The notes under the pieces: model-generated
The model's input: the letters and a program-made list of their open reading frames with translations, nothing else
Database searches by the model: none
Told to the model about the DNA's origin: nothing
Part shown: positions 8,580 to 16,035 of the stretch, piece after piece
How the letters are laid out: each line of letters opens with the position of its first letter
Position numbering within the stretch: position 1 is the stretch's first letter
Translations under genes and position numbers: made by a program
Assembly (NCBI RefSeq): GCF_003660445.1
Contig: NZ_QZVQ01000009.1
Span: 204,210 to 268,209, forward strand
Source: Croceibacterium ferulae
Lineage (GTDB): Bacteria > Pseudomonadota > Alphaproteobacteria > Sphingomonadales > Sphingomonadaceae
DNA: 64,000 bases
Direction of reading: 5' to 3'

Positions 8580-11500
8580 ATGGCGGCAGTCATCGGGCGA
8601 CAGGTCAGTGGGCGAAGCCATTCGGGCCGAACCGTTTGGCAACTCCTCTTGTTGGCGGCGGCGGCCGTGCTGTTCGCCGGATCCGCGGCCACAGCGGCGG
8701 CACCCTCACGCTCGGCCTATCAGGCGATCCCGCCTGATCCGGCCGCCATCATCGTGCGCGGCGCCGGCGACGGGCTGACCGACGATACCGCGGCATTGCA
8801 GCAGGCGATCGATGCGGCGGCGGAGGAAGGCGCGGGGGCCGTGGTGTTCGTGCCGGAGGGCCGGTACCGCCTCACCCGCACCTTGCTTGTCCGCTCGGGC
8901 GTCAGGGTGTTCGGCATAGGGCGCGAGCGGCCAGTCTTCGTGCTGGCGGAGCGCACGCCCGGCTTTGCCGAGGGGGTGGCGGCGATGGTCAGCTTCGCCG
9001 GCGAAGACCAGTTCCGCTCCGGTCGTCCGGCCGTTCCGCCGCGAACGACGGTGCCGTTCGACCCTACGGTGTTCGACGGCACGCAGACGACGTTCTATTC
9101 GGCACTGTCCAACGTGGATTTCGAGATCGGCGAGGGCAATCACGGCGCGGTCGCGGTGCGCTTCCGTGTCGCGCAGCATGCCTTCCTGCGGCACGTGGAC
9201 ATGCGGCTCGGCAGTGCCTTCGCCGGTGTCTACCACGTGGGCAACGAGATGGAGAACGTCCGCTTCTTCGGCGGGCGATACGGCATCGTGGCGGAAAAGA
9301 CCGCGCCCACCTGGCCGTTCACCCTGATCGACAGCCACTTCGAAGGGCAGCAGGTCGCCGGCATCCGCGAGCATGAGGCCGTCCTGACGCTGGTCAACGT
9401 CACCTTCCGCGACATGCCGGTGGGGATCGAGATCGATCGCGGCTATTCCGACATGCTGTGGGGCAAGGACGTCCGCTTCGACAATGTGACCGATGCGGGT
9501 GTCGTCATTTCCATGGAAGGCAGCACGTTCACGCAGATCGGCTTCGAGAATGCCGTCGCCTCGGCCACGCCGACCTTTGCGCGCCTGCGTGACAGCGGAC
9601 GGACCTTCGCCGGCGCGGGCGACCATTACCAGGTGCGCCGCTTCTCCCACGGTCTTGCAGTCGAGGCGCTGGGGGAGACCGGCACGACGCAGTCGGTGTT
9701 CGATGCGGTGCCGATCACCCGCGCCGCTGCGATGCGACCACCTGCCATCGCCGCGCTGCCGCCGGTCAGCGAGTGGGTGAGCGTGCGCGATCTCGGCGTC
9801 GCGGGCGATGACCGGACGGACGACACGGCGGCGTTGCAGCGCGCGATCGACACGCACCGCGTGCTCTACATGCCCACGGGCCGCTATCGCGTGACACAGC
9901 CGATCCGGCTCCGCCCCGAGACCGTACTGATCGCGCTGCATCCGAACACCACGCAGCTCTATCTGCCGGACGAAACCGCCGCCTATGCCGGCATCGGCGA
10001 TCCGGTCGCCTTGCTGGAAAGCGCGAAAGGCGGTGCCGCCATCGTGTCCGGACTGGGTCTGTGGACCGGCGGCATCAATCCGCGCGCGACGGCGCTGCTA
10101 TGGCGCAGCGGCGAGCAGTCCATGGTCAATGACGTGCGCATTCACGGCCCGGTCGTGCGGGTGAACGGCCAGGCAACCGGCGCCGTCGATCCGGCCGCGC
10201 GTCCGGATGGGCAGCAGGCCAGCATCTGGGTGACCGATGGCGGCGGCGGCACGTTCGCGGCGATCTGGTCGCCCAACACGCTGTCATCCTCCGGCTTCCA
10301 CGTCTCGGACACGGACACGCCCGGCTATGTCTACGGGCTGTCGGCCGAGCATCATTACCGCCACGAGATCGTGCTGCGCAACGTGGCGAACTGGGAGTTC
10401 CTGGGTGCGCAGACCGAGCAGGAGGCGCGCGATGGTCCGAACGCCTTCGCGGTGGAGCTCAGCAATGTGCGCAATATCCTGCTGGCCAATTACCGCGCCT
10501 ATCGCGTCACCCGATCGATCAAGCCGGTCGAGGCTGCGGTGCGCCTGTTCGGGTCGAACGAGGTGCGGTTCCGCAACGTGCACATCAATGCGGAAAGCGG
10601 GTTCTCCACCTGCGACGACGAGGGCTGCGGCACCTTCGCACGCGCCAGCAAGTTCCCGTTCGAGAATGCCATGATCGACGCGGCGAGCGGGCGCGAGCTG
10701 CGCGAGCGTCAGTTCGGCTGGCTGGACATCATGCCGGCGGCGGTGCTTCCTCCCGAACAGCGGATCCCGGCGGTATCGCCGGGCGTGCAGAAACTCGCCG
10801 GCGGGTTCTATTCCGCCGGCGGCGGCGCGGTGGATGCCCGGGGCAACCTGTACTTCATCGACCGCTTCTTCCACCGCATCTACAACTGGTCGGCCGCGCA
10901 GGGCCTGCGCATCGTCACCGATCCGCCGCTCGATCCGGTGAACCTGGCCGTCGATGGCGCGGGCAAGCTGATGGTGCTGTCCTCCGAAGGTGCCGAGGGG
11001 ACCGTCTACAGCATCGATCCGGCCGCGCCCGACCGGGTGCAGGTGATCGCCCCGACACCGGCCCGCGCCGCGCCGGCGGCAGTGACGCTGCAGCCCGGCA
11101 ATGTCTGGGCAAATGGCGAATTCGCCGACCAGATCGACTTTGCCACCTACGAGTTCCCGCCGCTGGCGCAGTTCTTCACCGACAAGCTGGGCGCGCCCAA
11201 GGCGATGGAATATGTCTCGCCCGACGGAACGCTGCGGCTACCGGCCTACCGCGTGTGGACGCAAGGGGGCGGCGATCATCGCGGCTGGCGCTGGTCGGAC
11301 CCGCTGGACGCCTACAGCCTGGTGGGTGCGCGTTCCGGCGACCGGATCGTGCTGACCAATTCGTCGGAGAACCGGACCTATGACGGGCTGATCGGTGACG
11401 GGGGGCGCGTGACGGAGCTGAAGGTGCTGGCCGAGCGTGGCGGCGAAAGCGCCGTGCGCGCGCCGGACGGCACGCTCTACGTCGCCAACGGGCAGGTCTT

Positions 11501-11636
11501 CGTCTACGCCGCCGATGGCACATTCCTGCGCCGCATCGACGTTCCCGAACGGCCGTTGCAGCTCCTGCTCGGCGGAGAGGAGGGACGCACCCTGTTCATC
11601 CTGAGCCATCACAGCCTGCACGCCATGCCGCTGTAA
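8580..11636 (+). CDS. Secreted protein with two pectate_lyase_3-type beta-helix domains and a beta-propeller-like C-terminus
   Basis: An exported protein of 1018 residues. A hydrophobic signal spans roughly residues 17-37. Two related modules begin with VRGAGDGLTDDTAALQQAID and VRDLGVAGDDRTDDTAALQRAID, the signature opening of pectate_lyase_3/GH28-like beta-helices. The C-terminal third (from about residue 740) has NHL/SMP-30-like repeats such as AVDARGNLYFIDRFFHRIY and TLYVANGQVFVYAADGTFLRRI. ATG at 8580 is chosen because GGAAGG ends seven bases upstream; the GTG at 8565 is in frame but lacks such a site. Substrate and catalytic residues are not recognisable; a lyase or hydrolase for pectin or xylan side chains is likely. 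A LacI-type operator precedes it. Confidence 0.85.
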   Translation: MAAVIGRQVSGRSHSGRTVWQLLLLAAAAVLFAGSAATAAAPSRSAYQAIPPDPAAIIVRGAGDGLTDDTAALQQAIDAAAEEGAGAVVFVPEGRYRLTRTLLVRSGVRVFGIGRERPVFVLAERTPGFAEGVAAMVSFAGEDQFRSGRPAVPPRTTVPFDPTVFDGTQTTFYSALSNVDFEIGEGNHGAVAVRFRVAQHAFLRHVDMRLGSAFAGVYHVGNEMENVRFFGGRYGIVAEKTAPTWPFTLIDSHFEGQQVAGIREHEAVLTLVNVTFRDMPVGIEIDRGYSDMLWGKDVRFDNVTDAGVVISMEGSTFTQIGFENAVASATPTFARLRDSGRTFAGAGDHYQVRRFSHGLAVEALGETGTTQSVFDAVPITRAAAMRPPAIAALPPVSEWVSVRDLGVAGDDRTDDTAALQRAIDTHRVLYMPTGRYRVTQPIRLRPETVLIALHPNTTQLYLPDETAAYAGIGDPVALLESAKGGAAIVSGLGLWTGGINPRATALLWRSGEQSMVNDVRIHGPVVRVNGQATGAVDPAARPDGQQASIWVTDGGGGTFAAIWSPNTLSSSGFHVSDTDTPGYVYGLSAEHHYRHEIVLRNVANWEFLGAQTEQEARDGPNAFAVELSNVRNILLANYRAYRVTRSIKPVEAAVRLFGSNEVRFRNVHINAESGFSTCDDEGCGTFARASKFPFENAMIDAASGRELRERQFGWLDIMPAAVLPPEQRIPAVSPGVQKLAGGFYSAGGGAVDARGNLYFIDRFFHRIYNWSAAQGLRIVTDPPLDPVNLAVDGAGKLMVLSSEGAEGTVYSIDPAAPDRVQVIAPTPARAAPAAVTLQPGNVWANGEFADQIDFATYEFPPLAQFFTDKLGAPKAMEYVSPDGTLRLPAYRVWTQGGGDHRGWRWSDPLDAYSLVGARSGDRIVLTNSSENRTYDGLIGDGGRVTELKVLAERGGESAVRAPDGTLYVANGQVFVYAADGTFLRRIDVPERPLQLLLGGEEGRTLFILSHHSLHAMPL

Positions 11637-11716
11637 CCGCGAAAGCGCCGCCCCGGCTTCCGCAAAGGCGAGCGGCACGATAGGCTCCGGGTGAGATCGG
11701 CACACCAGGAGCGACG

Positions 11717-12781
11717 GTGATAGAAAAGAAGCGGCGAGCGCGCGGTGCGACCATTATCGACGTGGCGGCGCGCGCTGGTGTCTCCCCGATGACCGTCTCG
11801 CGGGTCATCAACAACCAGGCCGGCGTGCGCGCGGAGACCCGCCAGCTGGTGGAGGACGCCATCCAGGCGCTCTCCTACACGCCTAACACCGCGGCGCGCA
11901 GCCTTGTGACGTCGGGCGAGCTGCGCATCGGCGTGATCTATTCCAACCCGAGCGCCGCCTTCATGAGCGAGTTCCTCACGGGCATCTACGAGGAAGCCTC
12001 CGCCCACGGGGCCCAGCTGTTCCTGCTGAAGGGGGAGGGCGGCGCGCCCCTGTCGGCCGAGGCGATCCGCAACTTCGTCGGCATCGGGCTGTCCGGTGCG
12101 ATCCTGGCGCCGCCGCTCGGCGAATCGGCGCGGGTGATCGACATGCTGCACAAGGCGGGCATCCCGTTGGCCGCGGTGGGCGCCTACGACGTCGCCGGGA
12201 CCAGCTGCGTCAGGATCGACGATCGCCGCGCCGCCTACGACATGACCATGCACCTGATCGCGCTTGGCCACCGGCGGCTGGGCTTCGTGGTCGGCAATCC
12301 CGACCAGGCCGCCAGTGCCGAGCGGATGGCCGGGTTCTATGCCGCGGTGCGCGAGGTCGGCAATGCCGAGGTCAGGCTGGCGCAGGGCGACTTCAGCTAT
12401 GCGTCCGGGCTGGCGGCGGGGGAGCAGCTGCTGGATGCGCCGCAGCCGCCGACGGCGGTGTTCGCCAGCAATGACGACATGGCCGCCGCGGTCGTCTCCG
12501 TCGCGCACCGCCGCCAGCTGGACGTGCCGCGGATGCTGACGGTGGTCGGCTTCGACGACAGTGCCGCCGCCGTGACGCTGTGGCCGCCGCTCACCACCAT
12601 CGGCCAGCCCATCCGCCGGCTGGCGGCCGAGGCGCTGGCCGAGGTGGCGACGGCCGGAGCGGCTCCGCGCAAGGCCGGCGAGACCGGACGCACGAAGATC
12701 CTCGATTACGTGCTGATCAAGCGCTCCTCGACCGCGCCACCGCCGACAGAGGCTGCTTCGACGCCGGAGGATGCGGCCTGA
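11717..12781 (+). CDS. LacI/GalR-family transcriptional regulator of the polysaccharide locus
   Basis: A DNA-binding repressor of 354 residues. The N-terminal helix-turn-helix (ATIIDVAARAGVSPMTVSRV, then a hinge around SYTPNTAARSLV) occupies residues 11-65. The rest is a periplasmic-binding-protein-like sugar sensor, with GHRRLGFVVGNP and FASNDDMAAAVV. It starts with GTG preceded by AGGAGCGACG. It is the only LacI-type gene in the window and the obvious candidate to bind the four TGTTAACGTTAACA-like sites. Its last 76 bases overlap the 3-prime end of the convergent GH43 gene. The inducer is unknown, probably a sugar or disaccharide released from the polymer. Confidence 0.95.
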   Translation: MIEKKRRARGATIIDVAARAGVSPMTVSRVINNQAGVRAETRQLVEDAIQALSYTPNTAARSLVTSGELRIGVIYSNPSAAFMSEFLTGIYEEASAHGAQLFLLKGEGGAPLSAEAIRNFVGIGLSGAILAPPLGESARVIDMLHKAGIPLAAVGAYDVAGTSCVRIDDRRAAYDMTMHLIALGHRRLGFVVGNPDQAASAERMAGFYAAVREVGNAEVRLAQGDFSYASGLAAGEQLLDAPQPPTAVFASNDDMAAAVVSVAHRRQLDVPRMLTVVGFDDSAAAVTLWPPLTTIGQPIRRLAAEALAEVATAGAAPRKAGETGRTKILDYVLIKRSSTAPPPTEAASTPEDAA

Positions 12782-14391
12782 ACGGCAGGCTGCCCTTCGT
12801 AGCGGAACCAGGCGAAATCGGCCGGAAGCGCGGCGCCGGACATGTCCTGGCAGGCCATGCCGATGAAGGTGCCGGTGAAGTTCGGCAGGCCGGGGATGGT
12901 GACCTCGTCGGACAGCATGCCGGCATTCAGCGTGCCGGGCAGCGTCTGCCACTCGGCCCCCTCCTGCCGCCACGAAAAGCGCAGCGTGGCATGATCGACC
13001 TCGGCGCGCAGCTCGACCGGACCGTCCGGCAAGGCGGCGACGGCAACGCTGATCGAGCAGCCTTGGGCGGGGTCGGCGGTCATCACCTGCAGCTGGCGCA
13101 CGCCTTCGTCGGCGGTCACGTACAGGTAGTGGAACTTCGTCCCGTTGTAGTAGCAGACCAGGCCGGCGGATTGCTGGAAGCTGGCGGGCGCGAAGCTGAC
13201 CTGTGTCGTCGCGGTGTAGCAGAAATGTTCCTGCCGACGGGCGACCAGCGATTGTTCGAACACGCTGCCCAGGCTTTCGCGGCCCCACAGGCGCAGATGT
13301 CCGGGCCGCGCGGTCAGGCTGAACAGCTTCTCGGGTTCAGGGGTGCGCAGCCACTGGAATTCCGCCGGCATTTCGGCCGAAGTGAACCGGCCGTCCCATG
13401 GCTCGACTGGCCAGGGGTGGGGCGGCAGCGCGGGCAGCGGGGGCGCGGGATCGGGCCGGGCATCTTCGGTCAGCGTGCGCAGCCAGCCGTCGCTACCCCA
13501 GGCGACCGGCTGGATCGCGGTTTCCCGCCCCATCACGCAGCGGCCAAGGCCGGGTAATGGCCGGCCGCACAGATAGACGAGCCACGCCGACCCGTCGTCC
13601 AGTTCGACCAGGTCGCCATGTCCGGCGCGCGCGATCGGTGCGTCTTCGCAGCCGCCCGCGGTCAGCACCGCGCCGCCCGGGTGCACCTCGTACGGACCCC
13701 AGATCGAACGGGAGCGGGCCATGACGACGGCATGGTCCCAGCCCGTGCCGCCTTCGGCAACGAGCAGGTGGTACCAGCCATCGCGCTTGTAGAGGTGCGG
13801 CCCTTCGGTGAAGCCGCGCTCGGTGCCGTCGAAGATCACGCGGCTTTCGCCGACCAGCCGCATCGTCGCCCGATCCAGTTCCTGCATCACGATGCCGGCG
13901 AACCGCCCGCGTCCGGGGCGGTGGTCCCACAGCATGTTGAGCAGCCAGCTCCTGCCGTCATCATCATGGAACAGCGCCGGGTCGAAGCCGCTGCTGTTCA
14001 GGTGGATCCGGTCCGACCAGGGCCCCTCGATCGTCTCGCTGGTCACCGCATAATTGTGGAAGTCGCGCAGCGATGCACCGACCGCCCGGTCGGCGGTCGT
14101 CTGGCCATAGCGCTTCACATCGGTGAAGATCAGCCAGAAGCGGCCATCGGCCCAGGTCAGGTCCGGTGCCCACACGCCGCAGGAATCGGGATTGCCGCGC
14201 ATGTCGAGCTGCCCGGCCCGGCACAGCGGACGCGCGACGAGGCGCCAGTTCACCAGATCGCGGCTGTGGTGGATCTGCACCCCGGGGTACCATTCGAAAG
14301 TGGAGGTCGCGACGTAGAAATCGTCACCCACGCGCACGATCGAGGGGTCGGGATTGAACCCGGGAAGGATCGGATTGTGGAAGCGTGTCAT
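12706..14391 (-). CDS. GH43 beta-xylosidase / alpha-L-arabinofuranosidase, cytoplasmic
   Basis: A glycoside hydrolase of 561 residues with no signal peptide, so probably cytoplasmic. The five-bladed GH43 propeller starts with NPILPGFNPDPSI (Asp-15, catalytic base), continues with FDPALFHDDDG (transition-state aspartate) and TEGPHLYKRDGWY (catalytic glutamate). A C-terminal beta-sandwich of the GH43_C2 type follows from about residue 360. This two-domain layout and size match XynB-type beta-xylosidases, some of which also release arabinose. Its start codon overlaps the stop of the upstream permease by four bases (ATGA), so import and hydrolysis are translationally coupled. Xylose specificity is inferred from family only. 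Confidence 0.92.
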   Translation of the reverse strand: MTRFHNPILPGFNPDPSIVRVGDDFYVATSTFEWYPGVQIHHSRDLVNWRLVARPLCRAGQLDMRGNPDSCGVWAPDLTWADGRFWLIFTDVKRYGQTTADRAVGASLRDFHNYAVTSETIEGPWSDRIHLNSSGFDPALFHDDDGRSWLLNMLWDHRPGRGRFAGIVMQELDRATMRLVGESRVIFDGTERGFTEGPHLYKRDGWYHLLVAEGGTGWDHAVVMARSRSIWGPYEVHPGGAVLTAGGCEDAPIARAGHGDLVELDDGSAWLVYLCGRPLPGLGRCVMGRETAIQPVAWGSDGWLRTLTEDARPDPAPPLPALPPHPWPVEPWDGRFTSAEMPAEFQWLRTPEPEKLFSLTARPGHLRLWGRESLGSVFEQSLVARRQEHFCYTATTQVSFAPASFQQSAGLVCYYNGTKFHYLYVTADEGVRQLQVMTADPAQGCSISVAVAALPDGPVELRAEVDHATLRFSWRQEGAEWQTLPGTLNAGMLSDEVTIPGLPNFTGTFIGMACQDMSGAALPADFAWFRYEGQPAVQAASSGVEAASVGGGAVEERLIST

Positions 14392-15635
14392 GCCGGCTTG
14401 CGCACCATGGTCCAGATGATGACGGCGCCGACAAGGTCGAGAACGCCAAGGATGACGAAAAAGGGTTCAAAGCCGACGCTGTCAACCATGCCGCCCAGCA
14501 GGACGGAGAAGACCAGCACCCCCAGATTGCCGGCAAAGCCGGCGAGACCCGCGGCCGTGGCGACTTCGTTGCGCCGGAACAGGTCGGACGCCATGGTGAT
14601 GACGGTGACCGACAGCGTCTGGTGGGCAAAGCCGCCCAGGCACAGCAGGGCGATGGCGGCATAGGGGCTGGTGACGACGCCGACAAAGGCCATGGACACC
14701 ATCATGCAGGCGCCGACCGTGAAGGCCCACCGCCGCGCATTGATCAGCGACACGCCGCGCCGCTGCAGGAAGGCCGCCACAGCCGGCCCGAACAGGCAGC
14801 CCAGATCCGCCGCCAGGAACGGCAGCCAGGCGAACAGCGCGATCTGCGTCAGGTCGAAGCCGCGTTCCCGCACCAGATAGAGCGGCAGCCAGAAGGCCAG
14901 CATGCCCCACACCGGGTCCGCCAGCAGGCGCGGCAGCGCGATGCCCCACAGATTGCGCCGGCGCAGCAGGGCGGGGATCGAGACCCGCGCACCGGTCGCG
15001 GCGAGATGCTCCTCCTGCCCTGCGGCGATATAGGCGCGCTCATCCTCCCGCAGCCGGGGATGGCGGGCCGGCGTGTTGTAGAACAGGTACCAGATCACCG
15101 CCCAGACCAGCCCGATCCCGCCCGCGATCAGGAAGGCCAGCCGCCAGCTTTGCGTCAGCACCGCCCAGGCCACCAGCGGCGGCGCCAGCACCGCGCCGAA
15201 GGAGGCGCCGATATTGTAGATGCCGCCGGCAACGCCGCGCTCCCTGGCCGGAAACCATTCGGCCACCAGCTTCTGGCCGGCCGGCTGCGCGGCGCCTTCC
15301 GCCAGCCCCAGCATGCCGCGCAACGCAGCGAAGCCCAGCCACCCATTGGCAAAGATGTGCGCCATCGTGATCAGCGACCACGCCGCCGCACAGATGGCAA
15401 ACCCGACCCGCAGGCCGACCCCGTCAAGAAACCAGCCGGCGAGCGGCTGGAGCATCACTCCCAGCTGGAAGGCCCCGGTGATCCAGCCATATTGCTCGCT
15501 GCTGATCGCCTGTTCCACCAGGATCACGGGAGCCGCCACGCCGAGCACGGCGCGGGCAAGGTAGTTGATGACCATCGCGCCGACGAACAGGCCGATGATG
15601 ATCCACCGCATTTTCGGGAAGCCAGACGTACGCAA
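14388..15635 (-). CDS. MFS transporter of the sugar-acid/oligosaccharide type
   Basis: An inner-membrane permease of about 415 residues with repeated hydrophobic segments. It carries the ACS-like motifs GLAEGAAQPAGQKLVAEWFP, RERGVAGGIYNIGAS and a VINYLARA loop after the first helix. I place the start at a TTG (15635) because GGAG lies six bases before it; the in-frame ATG at 15659 has no ribosome site and its first codons coincide with a LacI-type operator. The gene is followed, with a 4-base overlap, by the cytoplasmic GH43 enzyme, so the cargo is probably a xylo- or arabino-oligosaccharide or a uronate. It is divergent from TonB receptor 2. Confidence 0.88.
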   Translation of the reverse strand: MRTSGFPKMRWIIIGLFVGAMVINYLARAVLGVAAPVILVEQAISSEQYGWITGAFQLGVMLQPLAGWFLDGVGLRVGFAICAAAWSLITMAHIFANGWLGFAALRGMLGLAEGAAQPAGQKLVAEWFPARERGVAGGIYNIGASFGAVLAPPLVAWAVLTQSWRLAFLIAGGIGLVWAVIWYLFYNTPARHPRLREDERAYIAAGQEEHLAATGARVSIPALLRRRNLWGIALPRLLADPVWGMLAFWLPLYLVRERGFDLTQIALFAWLPFLAADLGCLFGPAVAAFLQRRGVSLINARRWAFTVGACMMVSMAFVGVVTSPYAAIALLCLGGFAHQTLSVTVITMASDLFRRNEVATAAGLAGFAGNLGVLVFSVLLGGMVDSVGFEPFFVILGVLDLVGAVIIWTMVRKPA

Positions 15636-15644
15636 GCCGCTCTC

Positions 15645-15658
15645 CGTTAACGTGAACA
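15645..15658. promoter_or_regulatory. LacI-type operator b (TGTTCACGTTAACG on the minus strand)
   Basis: Twelve of 14 positions match TGTTAACGTTAACA. It lies directly upstream of, and touching, the GGAG ribosome site of the permease/GH43 operon, where a bound repressor would block transcription. Its position supports the TTG start of the permease at 15635. Confidence 0.6.
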
Positions 15659-15799
15659 TCCCACAGCGGCAGAGTTGCCTGATCCGGGATGTATGAGGGG
15701 GTGTTCAGAGAAACACCAATGATCTTTGATAATCGCTCGTGACCCTAAACCACGTGCAGGCGAATTGACAACAGCTAAACTCCTACATAAACCTAATTC

Positions 15800-15813
15800 T
15801 GTTAACGTTATCA
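15800..15813. promoter_or_regulatory. LacI-type operator c (TGTTAACGTTATCA)
   Basis: The best copy, with 13 of 14 matches to the palindrome. It begins seven bases after the candidate -10 of the TonB receptor 2 promoter, so it would cover the transcription start, a classic repressor position. Confidence 0.65.
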
Positions 15814-16035
15814 CGCTGCACTGCAACAAGCAGGCAGGAAGATCGGGTGGAGGATGCGCAATCGAGCCTGATGTGATGCGCGGATGCGTGTTGCGAAAGC
15901 AGGACAGGTGCATGGGCATCGCACATCTATTCTTCAGAAGTAACGCCGAACCGTATGTACTGGGCGGCAGGCGGATCTGTGTTGGCAACAAGAGCGAATG
16001 CTCGGCGCATAAACATAACACGAAGGGGAAACAGG

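Larger units (their letters stand above)
15636..16035. other. AT-rich divergent control region between permease/GH43 and TonB receptor 2
   Basis: About 400 bases, visibly richer in A and T than the flanking genes. It contains two LacI-type operators 155 bases apart (15645 and 15800), a promoter-like pair for the receptor (TTGACA at 15765-15770, 17-base spacer, TAAACC at 15788-15793), and a small inverted repeat GGTGTT-N6-AACACC at 15700-15717. If that promoter is used, the receptor mRNA has a leader of over 200 bases. No small gene is convincing here. Confidence 0.65.
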
